From Pseudomonas sp. LB-090624 (GTDB lineage Bacteria > Pseudomonadota > Gammaproteobacteria > Pseudomonadales > Pseudomonadaceae), in assembly GCF_003205205.1 (NCBI RefSeq), contig NZ_QJRL01000011.1, positions 1 to 64,000 of the forward strand: 64,000 nucleotides of DNA, given 5' to 3'. Position 1 is the stretch's first letter. The number at the start of each line of letters is the position of its first letter. The notes beneath the pieces were generated by a model, which saw nothing but the letters and a program-made list of their open reading frames with translations, ran no database searches and was not told the origin of the DNA. Made by a program: the position numbers and the translations under genes. Positions 11,472 to 21,954 of this stretch are shown here, piece after piece.

Positions 11472-12446
11472 ATGAGCCAATCCAGCGAGCTGATCCAATC
11501 CGCCCAACGCACCCTGCGCCTGGAACTCGAGGCCGTAGAGGGCCTGCTGGCGCGCATCGACGACAATTTCGTCAAGGCCTGCGAACTGATCCTGGCCAGC
11601 AAGGGCCGGGTCGTCGTGGTCGGCATGGGCAAGTCCGGGCACATCGGCAACAAGATCGCCGCGACCCTGGCCAGCACCGGTACTCCGGCGTTTTTCGTGC
11701 ATCCGGCCGAAGCCAGCCATGGCGACATGGGTATGATCACCCGCGACGATGTCATCCTTGCCCTGTCGAATTCCGGCAGCACTGCCGAAATCGTCACCCT
11801 GCTGCCACTGATCAAGCGCCTGGGCATCAAGCTGATCAGCCTGACCGGCAACCCCGATTCGCCGCTGGCCCAGGCCGCCGAGGTCAACCTTGACGCCCGC
11901 GTCGAGCAAGAGGCTTGCCCGCTGAACCTGGCGCCCACTTCCTCGACCACCGCATCGCTGGTGCTGGGCGACTGCCTGGCCATCGCCCTGCTCGAGGCCC
12001 GCGGTTTCACCGCCGAGGACTTCGCCTTCTCGCACCCTGGCGGTGCGCTGGGCCGGCGCCTGCTGCTGAAGGTCGAGAACGTGATGCACGCCGGCGACGA
12101 ACTGCCTCAGGTACCGCGCGGCACCCTGCTCAAGGACGCACTGCTGGAAATGTCCCGCAAAGGCCTGGGCATGACCGTGATCGTCGAAGCCGATGGCAAA
12201 CTGGCCGGAATCTTCACCGACGGCGATCTGCGTCGCAGCCTGGACCGCAACATCGATGTACACACTACCCTGATCGACCAGGTCATGACCGTTCATGGCA
12301 AGACCGCGCGGGCCGAGATGCTCGCCGCCGAGGCCCTGAAAATCATGGAAGACCACAAGATCGGCGCGCTGGTGGTGGTGGACCGCGAGGACCGCCCTAC
12401 CGGCGCCCTGAACATGCACGACCTGCTGCGCGCTGGCGTGATGTAA
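11472..12446 (+). CDS. kdsD: Arabinose-5-phosphate isomerase
   Basis: Converts ribulose-5-phosphate to arabinose-5-phosphate, the first step of Kdo synthesis for LPS. 324 residues: a SIS sugar-isomerase domain (about 30-180, with GMGKSGHIGNKIAATLASTG and the ALSNSGSTAEI loop) and two CBS repeats (about 205-324). The family's FFVHPAEASHGDMG motif is present. First gene of the kdsD-kdsC-lptCAB run; kdsC starts 11 nt downstream. Confidence 0.96.
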   Translation: MSQSSELIQSAQRTLRLELEAVEGLLARIDDNFVKACELILASKGRVVVVGMGKSGHIGNKIAATLASTGTPAFFVHPAEASHGDMGMITRDDVILALSNSGSTAEIVTLLPLIKRLGIKLISLTGNPDSPLAQAAEVNLDARVEQEACPLNLAPTSSTTASLVLGDCLAIALLEARGFTAEDFAFSHPGGALGRRLLLKVENVMHAGDELPQVPRGTLLKDALLEMSRKGLGMTVIVEADGKLAGIFTDGDLRRSLDRNIDVHTTLIDQVMTVHGKTARAEMLAAEALKIMEDHKIGALVVVDREDRPTGALNMHDLLRAGVM

Positions 12447-12457
12447 GGAGCGATGGA

Positions 12458-12982
12458 ATGAACCAGGACCTCATGCAACGCGGCAAGAGCATCAAGCTGG
12501 CAGTGTTCGACGTGGACGGCGTGCTCACCGACGGGCGCCTGTACTTCCTCGAGGACGGCAGCGAATTCAAGACCTTCAACACGCTCGACGGCCAGGGCAT
12601 CAAGATGCTCATGAATTCCGGCGTGACCACCGCGATCATCAGTGGGCGCAAGACCCCAGTGGTCGAGCGCCGGGCGAAGAACCTCGGCATACCGCACCTG
12701 TACCAGGGCCGCGAGGACAAATTGGTGGTGCTTGACGGCCTGCTCGCCGAACTGGGCCTAAGCTATGATCAAGTGGCCTATCTGGGTGACGACCTGCCCG
12801 ACCTGCCAGTTATTCGCCGGGTAGCACTGGGCATGGCAGTCGCCAATGCCGCGCCGTTCGTACGCCAGCACGCCCACGGCGTGACCCAGGCACGGGGCGG
12901 CGAAGGCGCGGCCCGTGAATTCTGCGAACTGATCATGCAGGCCCAGGGTACCCTGGACGCTGCCAACGCCAACTACCTGTAA
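12458..12982 (+). CDS. kdsC: 3-deoxy-manno-octulosonate-8-phosphate phosphatase
   Basis: HAD-type phosphatase of 174 residues that releases Kdo from Kdo-8-phosphate. The nucleophile motif VFDVDGVLTDG (Asp18, Asp20), the ISGR loop and YLGDDLPDLPV metal motif are present; there is no large cap domain, as expected for the tetrameric KdsC group. The start at 12458 follows TAAGGAG; the same frame upstream overlaps kdsD and is spurious. Confidence 0.96.
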   Translation: MNQDLMQRGKSIKLAVFDVDGVLTDGRLYFLEDGSEFKTFNTLDGQGIKMLMNSGVTTAIISGRKTPVVERRAKNLGIPHLYQGREDKLVVLDGLLAELGLSYDQVAYLGDDLPDLPVIRRVALGMAVANAAPFVRQHAHGVTQARGGEGAAREFCELIMQAQGTLDAANANYL

Positions 12983-12990
12983 GGCTGCCC

Positions 12991-13563
12991 ATGTTCAGCA
13001 AGAAAGCCCGAAACATCGTGCTGCTCGGGGCGATCGCCGCCCTGCTGGTAGCCATTGGCTACTGGAATGTCAGCCCGGAAAGCTTCCTCGACAAGCCAGT
13101 GGCCCAGGTCGACGAAAGCGCCATCGACTACTACGCCATCAATGCCCACAGCCTGCAGTTCCTGCCAGATGGCAAACTGCAGTATGAAATGACCGCGGAC
13201 AAGGTCGAACACCTCAAGGCCAGTGAAATCACCCTGCTGACCACCCCGGACCTGCACTTGTATCGCGGTACCGAGTTCCCGTGGCACGTACAGAGCACCC
13301 GCGCCGAGGTGAACCCGGACGGTACCGAGGTCGAACTGATCGACAACGTACGGGTTGCCCGCACTGACGAAAAACAGCGCGAAACCATCATTACCAGCTC
13401 ACGCATGACCGTGTTCCCGCAGAAGCAATATGCGCAGACCGAGCAAGCCGTTAGAATCGACGGCGCCGGTGGCACAACTACGGGCAAAGGAATGAAAGCG
13501 TATTTGAAAGAAGGCAAGATGGACTTGCTCTCTAACGTAAGAGGACAGTATGAGGCTCGTTAA
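12991..13563 (+). CDS. lptC: LPS export system inner-membrane protein
   Basis: Bitopic protein of 190 residues with one N-terminal membrane helix (about 8-26) and a periplasmic beta-jellyroll that accepts LPS from LptB2FG and passes it to LptA. The typical YEMTADKVEHLKASEITLL segment is visible. Its last 14 nt overlap lptA, so the two are translated together. Confidence 0.93.
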   Translation: MFSKKARNIVLLGAIAALLVAIGYWNVSPESFLDKPVAQVDESAIDYYAINAHSLQFLPDGKLQYEMTADKVEHLKASEITLLTTPDLHLYRGTEFPWHVQSTRAEVNPDGTEVELIDNVRVARTDEKQRETIITSSRMTVFPQKQYAQTEQAVRIDGAGGTTTGKGMKAYLKEGKMDLLSNVRGQYEAR

Positions 13564-14074
13564 AACCCTCCCCCTTTTGCTCAGCCTGAGCGCAGCATTG
13601 GGAAGCGCGAGCGCCCTCGCCCTGCCGAATGACCGTGACCAGCCTATTCGCATCCAGGCCGATAATGCCCACCTGGATGACAAGCAAGGCGTGGCCACCT
13701 ACACCGGCGATGTGATCATCACCCAGGGTTCGATGATGATCAAAGGCAACACCGTGACCATCACTCGCTCCGCCTCTGGCGATATCGACGTGGTGACCTC
13801 GGTGGGCAACCTGGCCTACTTCGAGCAGCAGCAGAGCGCGGCCAAGCCGGACAAGATGAAAGGCTGGGGCGTAACCATCCAGTACCAGTCGCAAAAAGAC
13901 CTGGTGATCCTTACCGATCGCGCCAAGGTCGAAAACGAAGGCAACACCACCGAGGGCGAGAAAATCGTCTACAACACCCAGACCCAGGTGGCGACCGCCG
14001 GTCGTGGTGGCAACGTGACCTCACCGCGTCAGCGTATCGACATGGTGATCCAGCCCAAGAAGAAGGCCGAGTAA
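13550..14074 (+). CDS. lptA: LPS export periplasmic bridge protein
   Basis: Periplasmic OstA-fold protein of 174 residues with a signal peptide ending around SASALALP. It polymerises into the bridge that carries LPS from LptC to LptD. Core motifs PIRIQADNAHLDDKQGVATYTG (about residues 28-49) and GKGM-like repeats of the family are seen, with a basic tail. Ends immediately before lptB. Confidence 0.94.
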   Translation: MRLVKTLPLLLSLSAALGSASALALPNDRDQPIRIQADNAHLDDKQGVATYTGDVIITQGSMMIKGNTVTITRSASGDIDVVTSVGNLAYFEQQQSAAKPDKMKGWGVTIQYQSQKDLVILTDRAKVENEGNTTEGEKIVYNTQTQVATAGRGGNVTSPRQRIDMVIQPKKKAE

Positions 14075-14800
<726 letters not shown>

Positions 14801-14828
14801 CCCTGGCATGGGCCTGGAGTACTGGCTA

Positions 14829-14850
14829 TTAGCCCCGAGACCCGGGCTAA
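14829..14850. terminator. Hairpin between lptB and rpoN
   Basis: TTAGCCC pairs with GGGCTAA around a short loop, 28 bp after the lptB stop. It is followed by AAAGTTGTT rather than a clean T-run, so termination is partial at best. A TACAAT hexamer at 14878-14883 is a possible -10 for rpoN. Confidence 0.45.
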
Positions 14851-14976
14851 AGTTGTTACGGTACTCTAGGCAAACGCTACAATTTAAGGCATAAAACTTG
14901 CTTGATCTGGCGCCCCGGCGCCCTCGTGTAGTGGATGGCGCATGCGCGCCGGCGAACAAGGTATTAAGCCCCAGCC

Positions 14977-16470
14977 ATGAAACCATCGCTCGTCCTAAAA
15001 ATGGGCCAGCAACTGACGATGACACCGCAGTTGCAACAGGCCATCCGCCTGCTCCAGCTCTCCACCCTGGACCTCCAACAGGAAATCCAGGAAGCGCTGG
15101 AGTCGAACCCGATGCTCGAACGTCAGGAAGACGGCGACGACTTCGACAATAGCGACCCGATGGCGGACAACGCCGAGAACAAGCCGGCCGCCGAAGTCCA
15201 GGACAACAGCTTCCAGGAAAGCACCGTGAGTGCCGACAACCTGGAAGACGGTGAGTGGAGCGAGCGTATCCCCAACGAGCTTCCGGTCGACACCGCCTGG
15301 GAAGACATCTACCAGACCAGTGCCAGCAGCCTGCCGAGCAACGATGACGACGAGTGGGACTTCACCACCCGCACATCGGCCGGCGAAAGCTTACAAAGCC
15401 ACCTGCTGTGGCAACTGAACCTGGCCCCGATGTCCGACACCGACCGGCTGATCGCCGTGACCCTGATCGACAGCATCAACGGCCAGGGCTATCTGGAAGA
15501 CACCCTCGAGGAGATCTGCGCGGGCTTCGACCCGGAGCTGGATATCGAGCTGGACGAGGTCGAAGCGGTGCTTCACCGCATCCAGCAGTTCGAACCGGCC
15601 GGCGTCGGCGCCCGTAATCTGGGCGAATGCCTGCTGCTGCAACTGCGCCAGCTGCCCGCCAATACCCCGTGGATGAGCGAAGCCAAGCGCCTGGTCACCG
15701 ACTTCATCGACCTGCTCGGCAGCCGTGACTACAGCCAGCTGATGCGGCGCATGAAAATCAAGGAAGACGAGCTGCGCCAGGTGATCGAGCTGGTGCAAAG
15801 TCTTAACCCGCGCCCCGGTTCGCAGATCGAGTCCAGCGAACCCGAATACGTGGTACCTGATGTGATCGTGCGCAAGGACAGCGATCGCTGGCTGGTCGAG
15901 CTGAACCAGGAAGCCATCCCGCGCCTGCGCGTCAACCCGCAGTACGCCGGTTTCGTGCGCCGAGCAGACACCAGCGCAGACAACACGTTCATGCGCAACC
16001 AGCTGCAGGAAGCGCGCTGGTTCATCAAGAGCCTGCAAAGCCGCAATGAAACCCTGATGAAGGTGGCCACGCAAATCGTCGAGCACCAGCGTGGCTTCCT
16101 CGACCACGGCGACGAAGCCATGAAGCCGTTGGTGCTGCATGACATCGCCGAGGCAGTGGGCATGCACGAGTCGACCATTTCGCGGGTTACCACGCAGAAA
16201 TACATGCATACCCCGCGTGGCATCTACGAACTGAAATACTTTTTCTCCAGCCACGTGAGCACCGCAGAAGGCGGAGAATGCTCGTCCACGGCGATCCGCG
16301 CGATCATCAAGAAACTGGTTGCGGCGGAAAATCAGAAAAAGCCATTGAGTGACAGCAAGATCGCTGGTTTACTGGAGGCACAAGGCATCCAGGTAGCCCG
16401 TCGCACCGTCGCCAAGTACCGCGAGTCCCTCGGCATCGCACCGTCGAGCGAGCGCAAGCGACTGATGTAG
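14977..16470 (+). CDS. rpoN: RNA polymerase sigma-54 factor
   Basis: Alternative sigma factor of 497 residues needed for nitrogen, flagellar and many catabolic promoters. Region I is Gln/Leu-rich ([21 protein letters not shown]), region II is acidic (about 50-130), then come the core-binding domain, the helix-turn-helix with [14 protein letters not shown] and the RpoN box [10 protein letters not shown] near the C-terminus. It heads the conserved rpoN-hpf-ptsN-rapZ-npr cluster. Confidence 0.98.
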   Translation: MKPSLVLKMGQQLTMTPQLQQAIRLLQLSTLDLQQEIQEALESNPMLERQEDGDDFDNSDPMADNAENKPAAEVQDNSFQESTVSADNLEDGEWSERIPNELPVDTAWEDIYQTSASSLPSNDDDEWDFTTRTSAGESLQSHLLWQLNLAPMSDTDRLIAVTLIDSINGQGYLEDTLEEICAGFDPELDIELDEVEAVLHRIQQFEPAGVGARNLGECLLLQLRQLPANTPWMSEAKRLVTDFIDLLGSRDYSQLMRRMKIKEDELRQVIELVQSLNPRPGSQIESSEPEYVVPDVIVRKDSDRWLVELNQEAIPRLRVNPQYAGFVRRADTSADNTFMRNQLQEARWFIKSLQSRNETLMKVATQIVEHQRGFLDHGDEAMKPLVLHDIAEAVGMHESTISRVTTQKYMHTPRGIYELKYFFSSHVSTAEGGECSSTAIRAIIKKLVAAENQKKPLSDSKIAGLLEAQGIQVARRTVAKYRESLGIAPSSERKRLM

Positions 16471-16549
16471 CCCCTGGGATGTGCCACAGCGTTTGTGGGG
16501 CAGGTGCAATACCTGCCTCTTTATGCACGGGCAACAAAGGAGAAGCTGT

Positions 16550-16858
16550 ATGCAAGTCAATATCAGTGGACAGCATGTAGAAGTCACCCAGCCACTGCGC
16601 GATTACGTGCTTGAAAAGCTCGCCCGCGTGGAAAGTCACTTCGACAAGATCACCAACGTGCAGGTCATCATGAAGGTCGAGAAGCTGCAGCAGAAGGTCG
16701 AGGCGACCCTGCAGATTCCCGGCGGTGAAGTGGTAGCCAACGCCGAACACGAAGACATGTATGCAGCGATCGACGCCTTGGCCGACAAGCTCGACCGCCA
16801 ACTGAAAAAACACAAGGAAAAACAGCAAAGCTTGCTGCAAGGTGCAGCTGCCCGCTGA
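16550..16858 (+). CDS. hpf: Short ribosome hibernation-promoting factor
   Basis: Ribosome-binding protein of 102 residues (sigma-54 modulation protein/S30EA family) that promotes 100S dimers or ribosome inactivation in stationary phase. The start MQVNISGQHVEVTQPLRDY at 16550 follows AAAGGAG; an earlier start in frame would add a non-conserved tail. It lacks the C-terminal extension of long HPF, as usual in gammaproteobacteria. Confidence 0.94.
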   Translation: MQVNISGQHVEVTQPLRDYVLEKLARVESHFDKITNVQVIMKVEKLQQKVEATLQIPGGEVVANAEHEDMYAAIDALADKLDRQLKKHKEKQQSLLQGAAAR

Positions 16859-16870
16859 TCCCCCTCATCC

Positions 16871-17335
16871 ATGATCCGACTTGAAACCATCCTGACCCCC
16901 GGCCGTTCCCTTGTGAACGTGCCGGGCGGCAGCAAGAAGCGCGCCCTGGAAAAGGTCGCCACCGTCATCGCCGACCAAGTACCCGAACTGGAGATGCAAG
17001 TCGTCTTCGAAAAACTGGTCGCCCGGGAAAAACTCGGTTCGACCGGTTTCGGCAACGGCATTGCCATCCCACACTGCCGCCTTGAAGGATGCTCCGCCCC
17101 GGTCAGCGCCCTGCTGCACCTGGAGGCCCCAATCGATTACGACGCCATTGATGGCGCGCCGGTGGACCTGCTGTTTGTCCTGCTGGTGCCTGAGGCCGCC
17201 ACCGATGCGCATCTGGAACTGCTGCGCCAGATCGCCAGCATGCTCGATCGCAAGGAGGTCCGCGATCGCCTGCGTGCGGCCACCAGCAGTGAGGCCCTGT
17301 TCCAGGTTGTCCTGGACGTACAGAACGAGCATTGA
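16871..17335 (+). CDS. ptsN: Nitrogen PTS EIIA component
   Basis: EIIA-Ntr, 154 residues, regulatory phospho-acceptor of the nitrogen phosphotransferase chain PtsP-Npr-PtsN. The phosphorylated His is H68 in [13 protein letters not shown]. In P. putida it links carbon/nitrogen state to many promoters and to potassium transport (established for the family). Starts 12 nt after hpf and stops 2 nt before rapZ. Confidence 0.96.
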   Translation: MIRLETILTPGRSLVNVPGGSKKRALEKVATVIADQVPELEMQVVFEKLVAREKLGSTGFGNGIAIPHCRLEGCSAPVSALLHLEAPIDYDAIDGAPVDLLFVLLVPEAATDAHLELLRQIASMLDRKEVRDRLRAATSSEALFQVVLDVQNEH

Positions 17336-17337
17336 CC

Positions 17338-18192
17338 ATGCGCTTGATCATTGTCAGCGGCCGCTCCGGCTCCGGCAAGAGCACCGCCCTCGATGTCCTG
17401 GAAGACAACGGTTTCTACTGCATTGACAACCTGCCTGCCGGGCTGCTGCCACAGTTGGCGGAAAATGCACTGATCAACACTGAACTGCTGCAACCCAAGG
17501 TGGCCGTGTCGATCGATGCGCGCAACCTGCCCAGCCACCTGACGCGCTTCCCGGAATTGCTTGAAGACGCGCGTGCCCGGCACATCCAGTGCGACGTGCT
17601 GTACCTGGATGCCGACGAAGACATGCTGCTCAAGCGCTTCTCGGAAACCCGCCGGCGCCATCCGCTGACCAACGCCAACCGCTCGCTCGCCGAAGCGATC
17701 CGCGTAGAAAGCGAGTTACTGGGGCCGATCGCCGACTTGGCTGACCTCAAGATCGACACCACCAACCTGAACCTGTACCAGTTGCGTGACTCGATCAAGC
17801 TGCGTCTGCTCAACCAGCCCGAGCCTGGCACTGCGTTTCTGGTCGAGTCGTTCGGCTTCAAGCGCGGCATGCCGGTCGACGCTGACCTGGTGTTCGATGT
17901 GCGTTGCCTGCCCAACCCGTACTGGAAGCCCGAATTGCGTGAGCATTCCGGCCTCGATCAACCGGTTATCGATTACCTGGCCGCACAGCCGGATGTCGAA
18001 GACATGTATAACGATATCTCCAGCTACCTGCTCAAGTGGTTGCCACGCTTTGCCGCCAGCAACCGAGCCTACGTCACCATTGCCATTGGCTGCACTGGCG
18101 GTCACCACCGTTCGGTATACATCACCGAGCGCCTTGGTCAACAGTTGCAACAGTCCCTGAAAAACGTCCAGGTCCGCCACCGCGACCTCTAG
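17338..18192 (+). CDS. rapZ: RNase adapter / nucleotide-binding protein RapZ
   Basis: 284 residues. Walker [10 protein letters not shown] (residues 8-16), [16 protein letters not shown] and the C-terminal [12 protein letters not shown] block define the RapZ (YvcJ) family. In enterics it guides RNase E to the GlmZ sRNA and senses glucosamine-6-phosphate; its role in pseudomonads is less clear. The ATG at 17338 is preferred to a TTG two codons earlier that overlaps the ptsN stop. Confidence 0.95.
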   Translation: MRLIIVSGRSGSGKSTALDVLEDNGFYCIDNLPAGLLPQLAENALINTELLQPKVAVSIDARNLPSHLTRFPELLEDARARHIQCDVLYLDADEDMLLKRFSETRRRHPLTNANRSLAEAIRVESELLGPIADLADLKIDTTNLNLYQLRDSIKLRLLNQPEPGTAFLVESFGFKRGMPVDADLVFDVRCLPNPYWKPELREHSGLDQPVIDYLAAQPDVEDMYNDISSYLLKWLPRFAASNRAYVTIAIGCTGGHHRSVYITERLGQQLQQSLKNVQVRHRDL

Positions 18193-18210
18193 CCCAAGGA
18201 TCCACCCTAA

Positions 18211-18483
18211 ATGCCCGCCCGCGAAATCACCATCATCAACAAGTTGGGTCTGCATGCCCGGGCGGCAGCCAAGTTCGTCGGCGTGGCCGGCCGCTTCCCT
18301 TGCACAGTACGGGTAGGCCGCGCGCCGGACAAACTGGTGGATGGCAAGAGCATCATGGCAGTGATGATGCTGGCGGCTGGCAAAGGTACCCAGGTGCACC
18401 TGCACACCGAGGGTGAGCAGGACACCGATGCCATGGATGCGCTGGTCGAGTTGATCAACAACTTCTTCGACGAAGGCGAATAA
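18211..18483 (+). CDS. ptsO: HPr-like nitrogen PTS phosphocarrier (NPr)
   Basis: Phosphocarrier of 90 residues that takes phosphate from PtsP and gives it to PtsN. The active His is H15 in NKLGLHARAAAKFV; the Ser region DGKSIMAVMMLAAGKGT is also conserved. Last gene of the rpoN cluster; convergent with the ZIP transporter gene. Confidence 0.95.
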   Translation: MPAREITIINKLGLHARAAAKFVGVAGRFPCTVRVGRAPDKLVDGKSIMAVMMLAAGKGTQVHLHTEGEQDTDAMDALVELINNFFDEGE

Positions 18484-18557
18484 CCCACAGTTTACCTGCG
18501 CTGCTCAGGATCGACGGGGCGCTACGCAAGGCCGCCCCCCCACAGCCATCCCGATTA

Positions 18558-18576
18558 TCCTGATGACCGATCAGGA
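18558..18576. terminator. Inverted repeat between ptsO and the ZIP gene
   Basis: A perfect 7-bp stem TCCTGAT/ATCAGGA with a 5-base loop overlaps the stop of the minus-strand gene. It may end convergent transcripts, but no T-run is present. Confidence 0.35.
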
Positions 18577-19464
18577 CATCGCGGTATCCATCACCATCAT
18601 CAGGCAAAAGCCAATACATAGCCCCAGGCTGGCCAAGCGATGATGGCCGTTGCTGCGCGATTCCGGGATGATCTCCTGGGTCACTACCAGCAGCATCGCC
18701 CCCGCCGCGCAGGCCAGGCCCAGCGGCAGTAGCAGTTCGGCAATGTTCACCAGCCAGGCACAGATCACTGCGGCCACCGGCTCGACCAAGCCTGACGCGG
18801 CGCCGATCAGGAAGGCCCTGAAGCGCGACATGCCCGCCCCGGCCAGCACCAGCGCAATGACCAACCCCTCAGGCACATCCTGCAAGGCTATGCCCATGGC
18901 CAGGCTGTCGGCGTCGGCCATGCCACCACCGGCTGACACACCGATAGCCATGCCTTCGGGGATGTTGTGCGCGATGATGGCAATGACAAACAGCCAGATA
19001 CGCGCAGCAATCACCGGCTGGTTGCCGGTACCGACCAACGCTTCTGGGGAAGCGCCAGACACCTTGAGGTCAACCAGAAACAGGCACAGCGCACCGAACA
19101 ACAAGCCAAAGCTGATCAGGCCACCCGCCCCCCAAGGGCTGAAGCCAATGGCCTGGGCCGCGCCCAAACCCGGGATGATCAGGGAAAACGCGGTGGCCGC
19201 CAGCATCACGCCAGCGCCGAAGCCCAGCAGCGTATCGGCCAGTGCCACCGGCATGTTGCGAATGACCAGTACCGGTACTGCGCCCAACGCCGTGCCGAGT
19301 GCGCAGACTGCACCGCCCTCCAGGGCGCGCAGCATGCGGGGCTCCAGGTCCAGCCAGGCTAGGCCACGCGCTACCAGCAGCGCGGTGCCGGCCAGCAAAA
19401 GCAAAGTCCCAAGCGCCAGGCGGAACAGGCGCACACTGCTGACAGACATCACCTCAGAGCGCAT
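18571..19464 (-). CDS. ZIP-family metal transporter
   Basis: Inner-membrane ZIP transporter of about 297 residues with eight predicted hydrophobic segments. Helix IV HNIPEGMAIGVSAGG and helix V ALQDVPEGLVIAL carry the paired His/Asn and Pro-Glu-Gly metal-site motifs of ZIP proteins. The likely cargo is zinc or another divalent metal. The ATG at 19464 lies after the sodA stop; an internal ATG five codons later is an alternative, and an open extension upstream overlaps sodA. Its closeness to the Fur-controlled sodA operon may allow read-through. Confidence 0.85.
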   Translation of the reverse strand: MRSEVMSVSSVRLFRLALGTLLLLAGTALLVARGLAWLDLEPRMLRALEGGAVCALGTALGAVPVLVIRNMPVALADTLLGFGAGVMLAATAFSLIIPGLGAAQAIGFSPWGAGGLISFGLLFGALCLFLVDLKVSGASPEALVGTGNQPVIAARIWLFVIAIIAHNIPEGMAIGVSAGGGMADADSLAMGIALQDVPEGLVIALVLAGAGMSRFRAFLIGAASGLVEPVAAVICAWLVNIAELLLPLGLACAAGAMLLVVTQEIIPESRSNGHHRLASLGLCIGFCLMMVMDTAMS

Positions 19465-19475
19465 ACCGGTTCGAC

Positions 19476-20087
19476 TCACTTCAGGGCTTCGAGGTAACGG
19501 CGTGCCACTTCTGCCCAATCAATGACGTTGTAGAACGCACCGATGTATTCCGGACGACGGTTCTGATACTTCAGGTAGTAGGCATGCTCCCACACGTCCA
19601 GACCAAGGATCGGCGTATTCCCGTGCATGAGCGGGCTGTCCTGGTTGCCGCTGCTCTCCACCACCAGGGTTTTCTGCGGTGTGACACTGAGCCAGGCCCA
19701 GCCGCTGCCAAAGCGGGTCAGTGCAGCCTTGGTGAATGCCTCTTTGAAGGCCTCGAAACCGCCCAGTTGTGCAGCCACCGCTTGAGCCAACTGGCCGACA
19801 GGCTCACCACCGCCCCGCGGCGACATCACGGTCCAGAAGAGGCTGTGGTTGGCGTGCCCGCCACCGTGGTTGGTCACAGCACCGCGAAGGTGTTCCGGCA
19901 GTTGCTTGACCGCACCGACCAGTTTTTCCACCGGCCATTCAGCCCATTCGGTACCTTCGAGGGCGGCATTGAGGCCGTTGACGTAGGTCTGGTGGTGTTT
20001 GGTGTGGTGGATTTCCATGGTCTGGGCGTCGATGTGCGGTTCCAGCGCATCGTAGGCGTAAGGCATTGCAGGCAGGGTATGAGGCAT
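19476..20087 (-). CDS. sodA: Superoxide dismutase, Mn type
   Basis: Cytoplasmic Fe/Mn-family superoxide dismutase of exactly 203 residues. Metal ligands are H27, H81, D164 and H168 ([12 protein letters not shown]). [11 protein letters not shown] and [10 protein letters not shown] favour the Mn-dependent subgroup. Start [18 protein letters not shown] at 20087, 1 nt after the orfX stop. Last gene of the fagA-fumC-orfX-sodA operon, which in P. aeruginosa is induced on iron starvation so that an Mn enzyme replaces the Fe enzyme. Confidence 0.96.
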   Translation of the reverse strand: MPHTLPAMPYAYDALEPHIDAQTMEIHHTKHHQTYVNGLNAALEGTEWAEWPVEKLVGAVKQLPEHLRGAVTNHGGGHANHSLFWTVMSPRGGGEPVGQLAQAVAAQLGGFEAFKEAFTKAALTRFGSGWAWLSVTPQKTLVVESSGNQDSPLMHGNTPILGLDVWEHAYYLKYQNRRPEYIGAFYNVIDWAEVARRYLEALK

Positions 20088-20088
20088 G

Positions 20089-20550
20089 TCAGTGAATTCC
20101 GTAGGCATGGGTTCTGGGCGCCATGTGCGGCTGGCCAGCAAGTTCGCTGGCACCGGCACCCTGGCGGTTGAGCAGGCGTTCCGTACGCGGGTACTGGCCG
20201 TACTCGGCGATGAAACTCAGCAGTTCGGTGTAGGTGCGCCCACTGTGGCGCAAGGCGGCATCACGCAGCGGCTGCGGCAAGCGCGCCTCCTGGCTGGCCC
20301 GCAGCAGCCGCTGGTGAGCGGCGCACAGGTAGTCGGCGCTTTCCTGCGGTTGGTTCAGGCGCAGGTGCAGGTCGGCCAGGTTGTGGTGGGCGATGACGAA
20401 CGCGGCCACCGCTTCGTCGACGTCATGCCAGCGCTCGAACAGCACCTGGGCCAGCGCCAAGGCTTGCAGGTAGTGTTCCCGGGCATCGACCAGCTCGCCT
20501 TGCTCGAACAGGCGGTTGGCGGTTTCCGTGGTGCGTTTCCAGTGCTGCAT
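20089..20550 (-). CDS. Conserved protein of the fumC-sodA operon (OrfX)
   Basis: 153 residues, all-helical with TPR-like spacing ([34 protein letters not shown]). No signal peptide or membrane helix. It corresponds by position to OrfX between fumC and sodA in P. aeruginosa. The role is unknown; Fur-type co-regulation with fumC and sodA suggests work during iron shortage or oxidative stress. Confidence 0.8.
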   Translation of the reverse strand: MQHWKRTTETANRLFEQGELVDAREHYLQALALAQVLFERWHDVDEAVAAFVIAHHNLADLHLRLNQPQESADYLCAAHQRLLRASQEARLPQPLRDAALRHSGRTYTELLSFIAEYGQYPRTERLLNRQGAGASELAGQPHMAPRTHAYGIH

Positions 20551-20577
20551 GGTGGTCTCCTGGGCGGCAACGCAGGG

Positions 20578-21954
20578 TCAGATGCCGCCAGCGGTGAGTT
20601 TTTCCGGATCCAGCAGCGCTTCAAGCTGGTCACGCGACAGGTCGGTGTGCTCCAGCGCCACATCGATGATCGGACGGCCCTGCTTGTAGGCGGTCTTGGC
20701 GATTTCGGCGGCCTTGAGGTAGCCGATGATCGGGTTCAGCGCAGTGACCAGGATCGGGTTGCGCGCCAGGGCTTCCTTGAGCTTGCCCTCGTTGACCTTG
20801 AAGCTGGCGATGGCCTTGTCGGCCAGCAGGCGGCTGACGTTGGCCATCAGCTCGATGCTTTCCAGGAGGTTGCGGGCAATCACCGGCAGCATCACGTTCA
20901 GCTCGAAGTTGCCAGACTGGCCAGCCACGGCGATGGTGGCGTCATTGCCGATCACCTGGGCGGCGACCATGGCTGTGGCCTCCGGAATCACCGGGTTGAC
21001 CTTGCCCGGCATGATCGAAGAACCCGGTTGCAAGCCTTGCAACTCGATCTCCCCAAGGCCGGCCAACGGGCCGGAATTCATCCAGCGCAGGTCGTTGGCG
21101 ATTTTCATCAGTGCCACTGCGGTGGTCTTGAGCTGGCCGGAGAGGGCCACGGCGGTATCCTGCGAGCCGATCAAGGCAAACAGATTCTGCCCCGGGGTGA
21201 ACTCGACCTGGGTCAGGCCGCTGAGCTGGCGGGCGAAGCTGGCAGAGAACTGTGGGTGAGCGTTGATGCCGGTACCCACGGCGGTGCCGCCCTGGGCCAA
21301 CGCCTGCAGGCTCGGCAGGGTGGCTTGGATGTGTGCCTTGGCGCCGTTTACCTGCGCGGCCCAGCCATCCAGCACCTGGCTCATGCGCACCGGCATGGCA
21401 TCCATCAAGTGGGTCCGGCCGGTTTTGACATACTGATGCACTTGCACCGACTTGGCCTCGATCACCTGGGCCAGGTGGCTCAGCGCCGGCAACAGCTGCT
21501 CGTGCAGCGCCAACGCCGCACTGACGTGGATGGTGGTGGGGATGATGTCGTTGCTGCTCTGGCCACAGTTGACGTGGTCGTTGGCATTGATTGTTTCACC
21601 CAGAACGCGGCTGGCCAAGGTAGCGATCACCTCGTTGGCGTTCATGTTCGAGCTGGTGCCGGAACCGGTCTGGAACACATCCACAGGGAAGTGCTGAATG
21701 AAGTCGTCGGCCAGCAATTGCTCGACGGCCTTGCCGATGGCCTGGCCCTGCGCGGCAGTCAATTGCTCCAGCTCGACGTTAGCCTTGGCGGCAGCAGCTT
21801 TGGCCAGCAGCAGCGCACGAATGAACTGGGCCGGCATGCGCTGGCCGCTGATTGGGAAGTTGTCGACCGCGCGCTGGGTCTGGGCACCGTACAGGGCCTG
21901 GGCCGGCACCTGCAGCTCGCCCATGCTGTCACGCTCGATACGGGTATCACTCAT
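20578..21954 (-). CDS. fumC: Class II fumarate hydratase
   Basis: Iron-independent fumarase of 458 residues (fumarate to malate in the TCA cycle). Signature GSSIMPGKVNP, the GSGTSSNMNANEV substrate loop and GRTHLMDAMPVRM are present. The ATG at 21954 follows AAGGATTTGATG with 7-nt spacing. Its first 8 nt overlap the fagA end. It replaces the Fe-S fumarase when iron is scarce. Confidence 0.96.
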   Translation of the reverse strand: MSDTRIERDSMGELQVPAQALYGAQTQRAVDNFPISGQRMPAQFIRALLLAKAAAAKANVELEQLTAAQGQAIGKAVEQLLADDFIQHFPVDVFQTGSGTSSNMNANEVIATLASRVLGETINANDHVNCGQSSNDIIPTTIHVSAALALHEQLLPALSHLAQVIEAKSVQVHQYVKTGRTHLMDAMPVRMSQVLDGWAAQVNGAKAHIQATLPSLQALAQGGTAVGTGINAHPQFSASFARQLSGLTQVEFTPGQNLFALIGSQDTAVALSGQLKTTAVALMKIANDLRWMNSGPLAGLGEIELQGLQPGSSIMPGKVNPVIPEATAMVAAQVIGNDATIAVAGQSGNFELNVMLPVIARNLLESIELMANVSRLLADKAIASFKVNEGKLKEALARNPILVTALNPIIGYLKAAEIAKTAYKQGRPIIDVALEHTDLSRDQLEALLDPEKLTAGGI

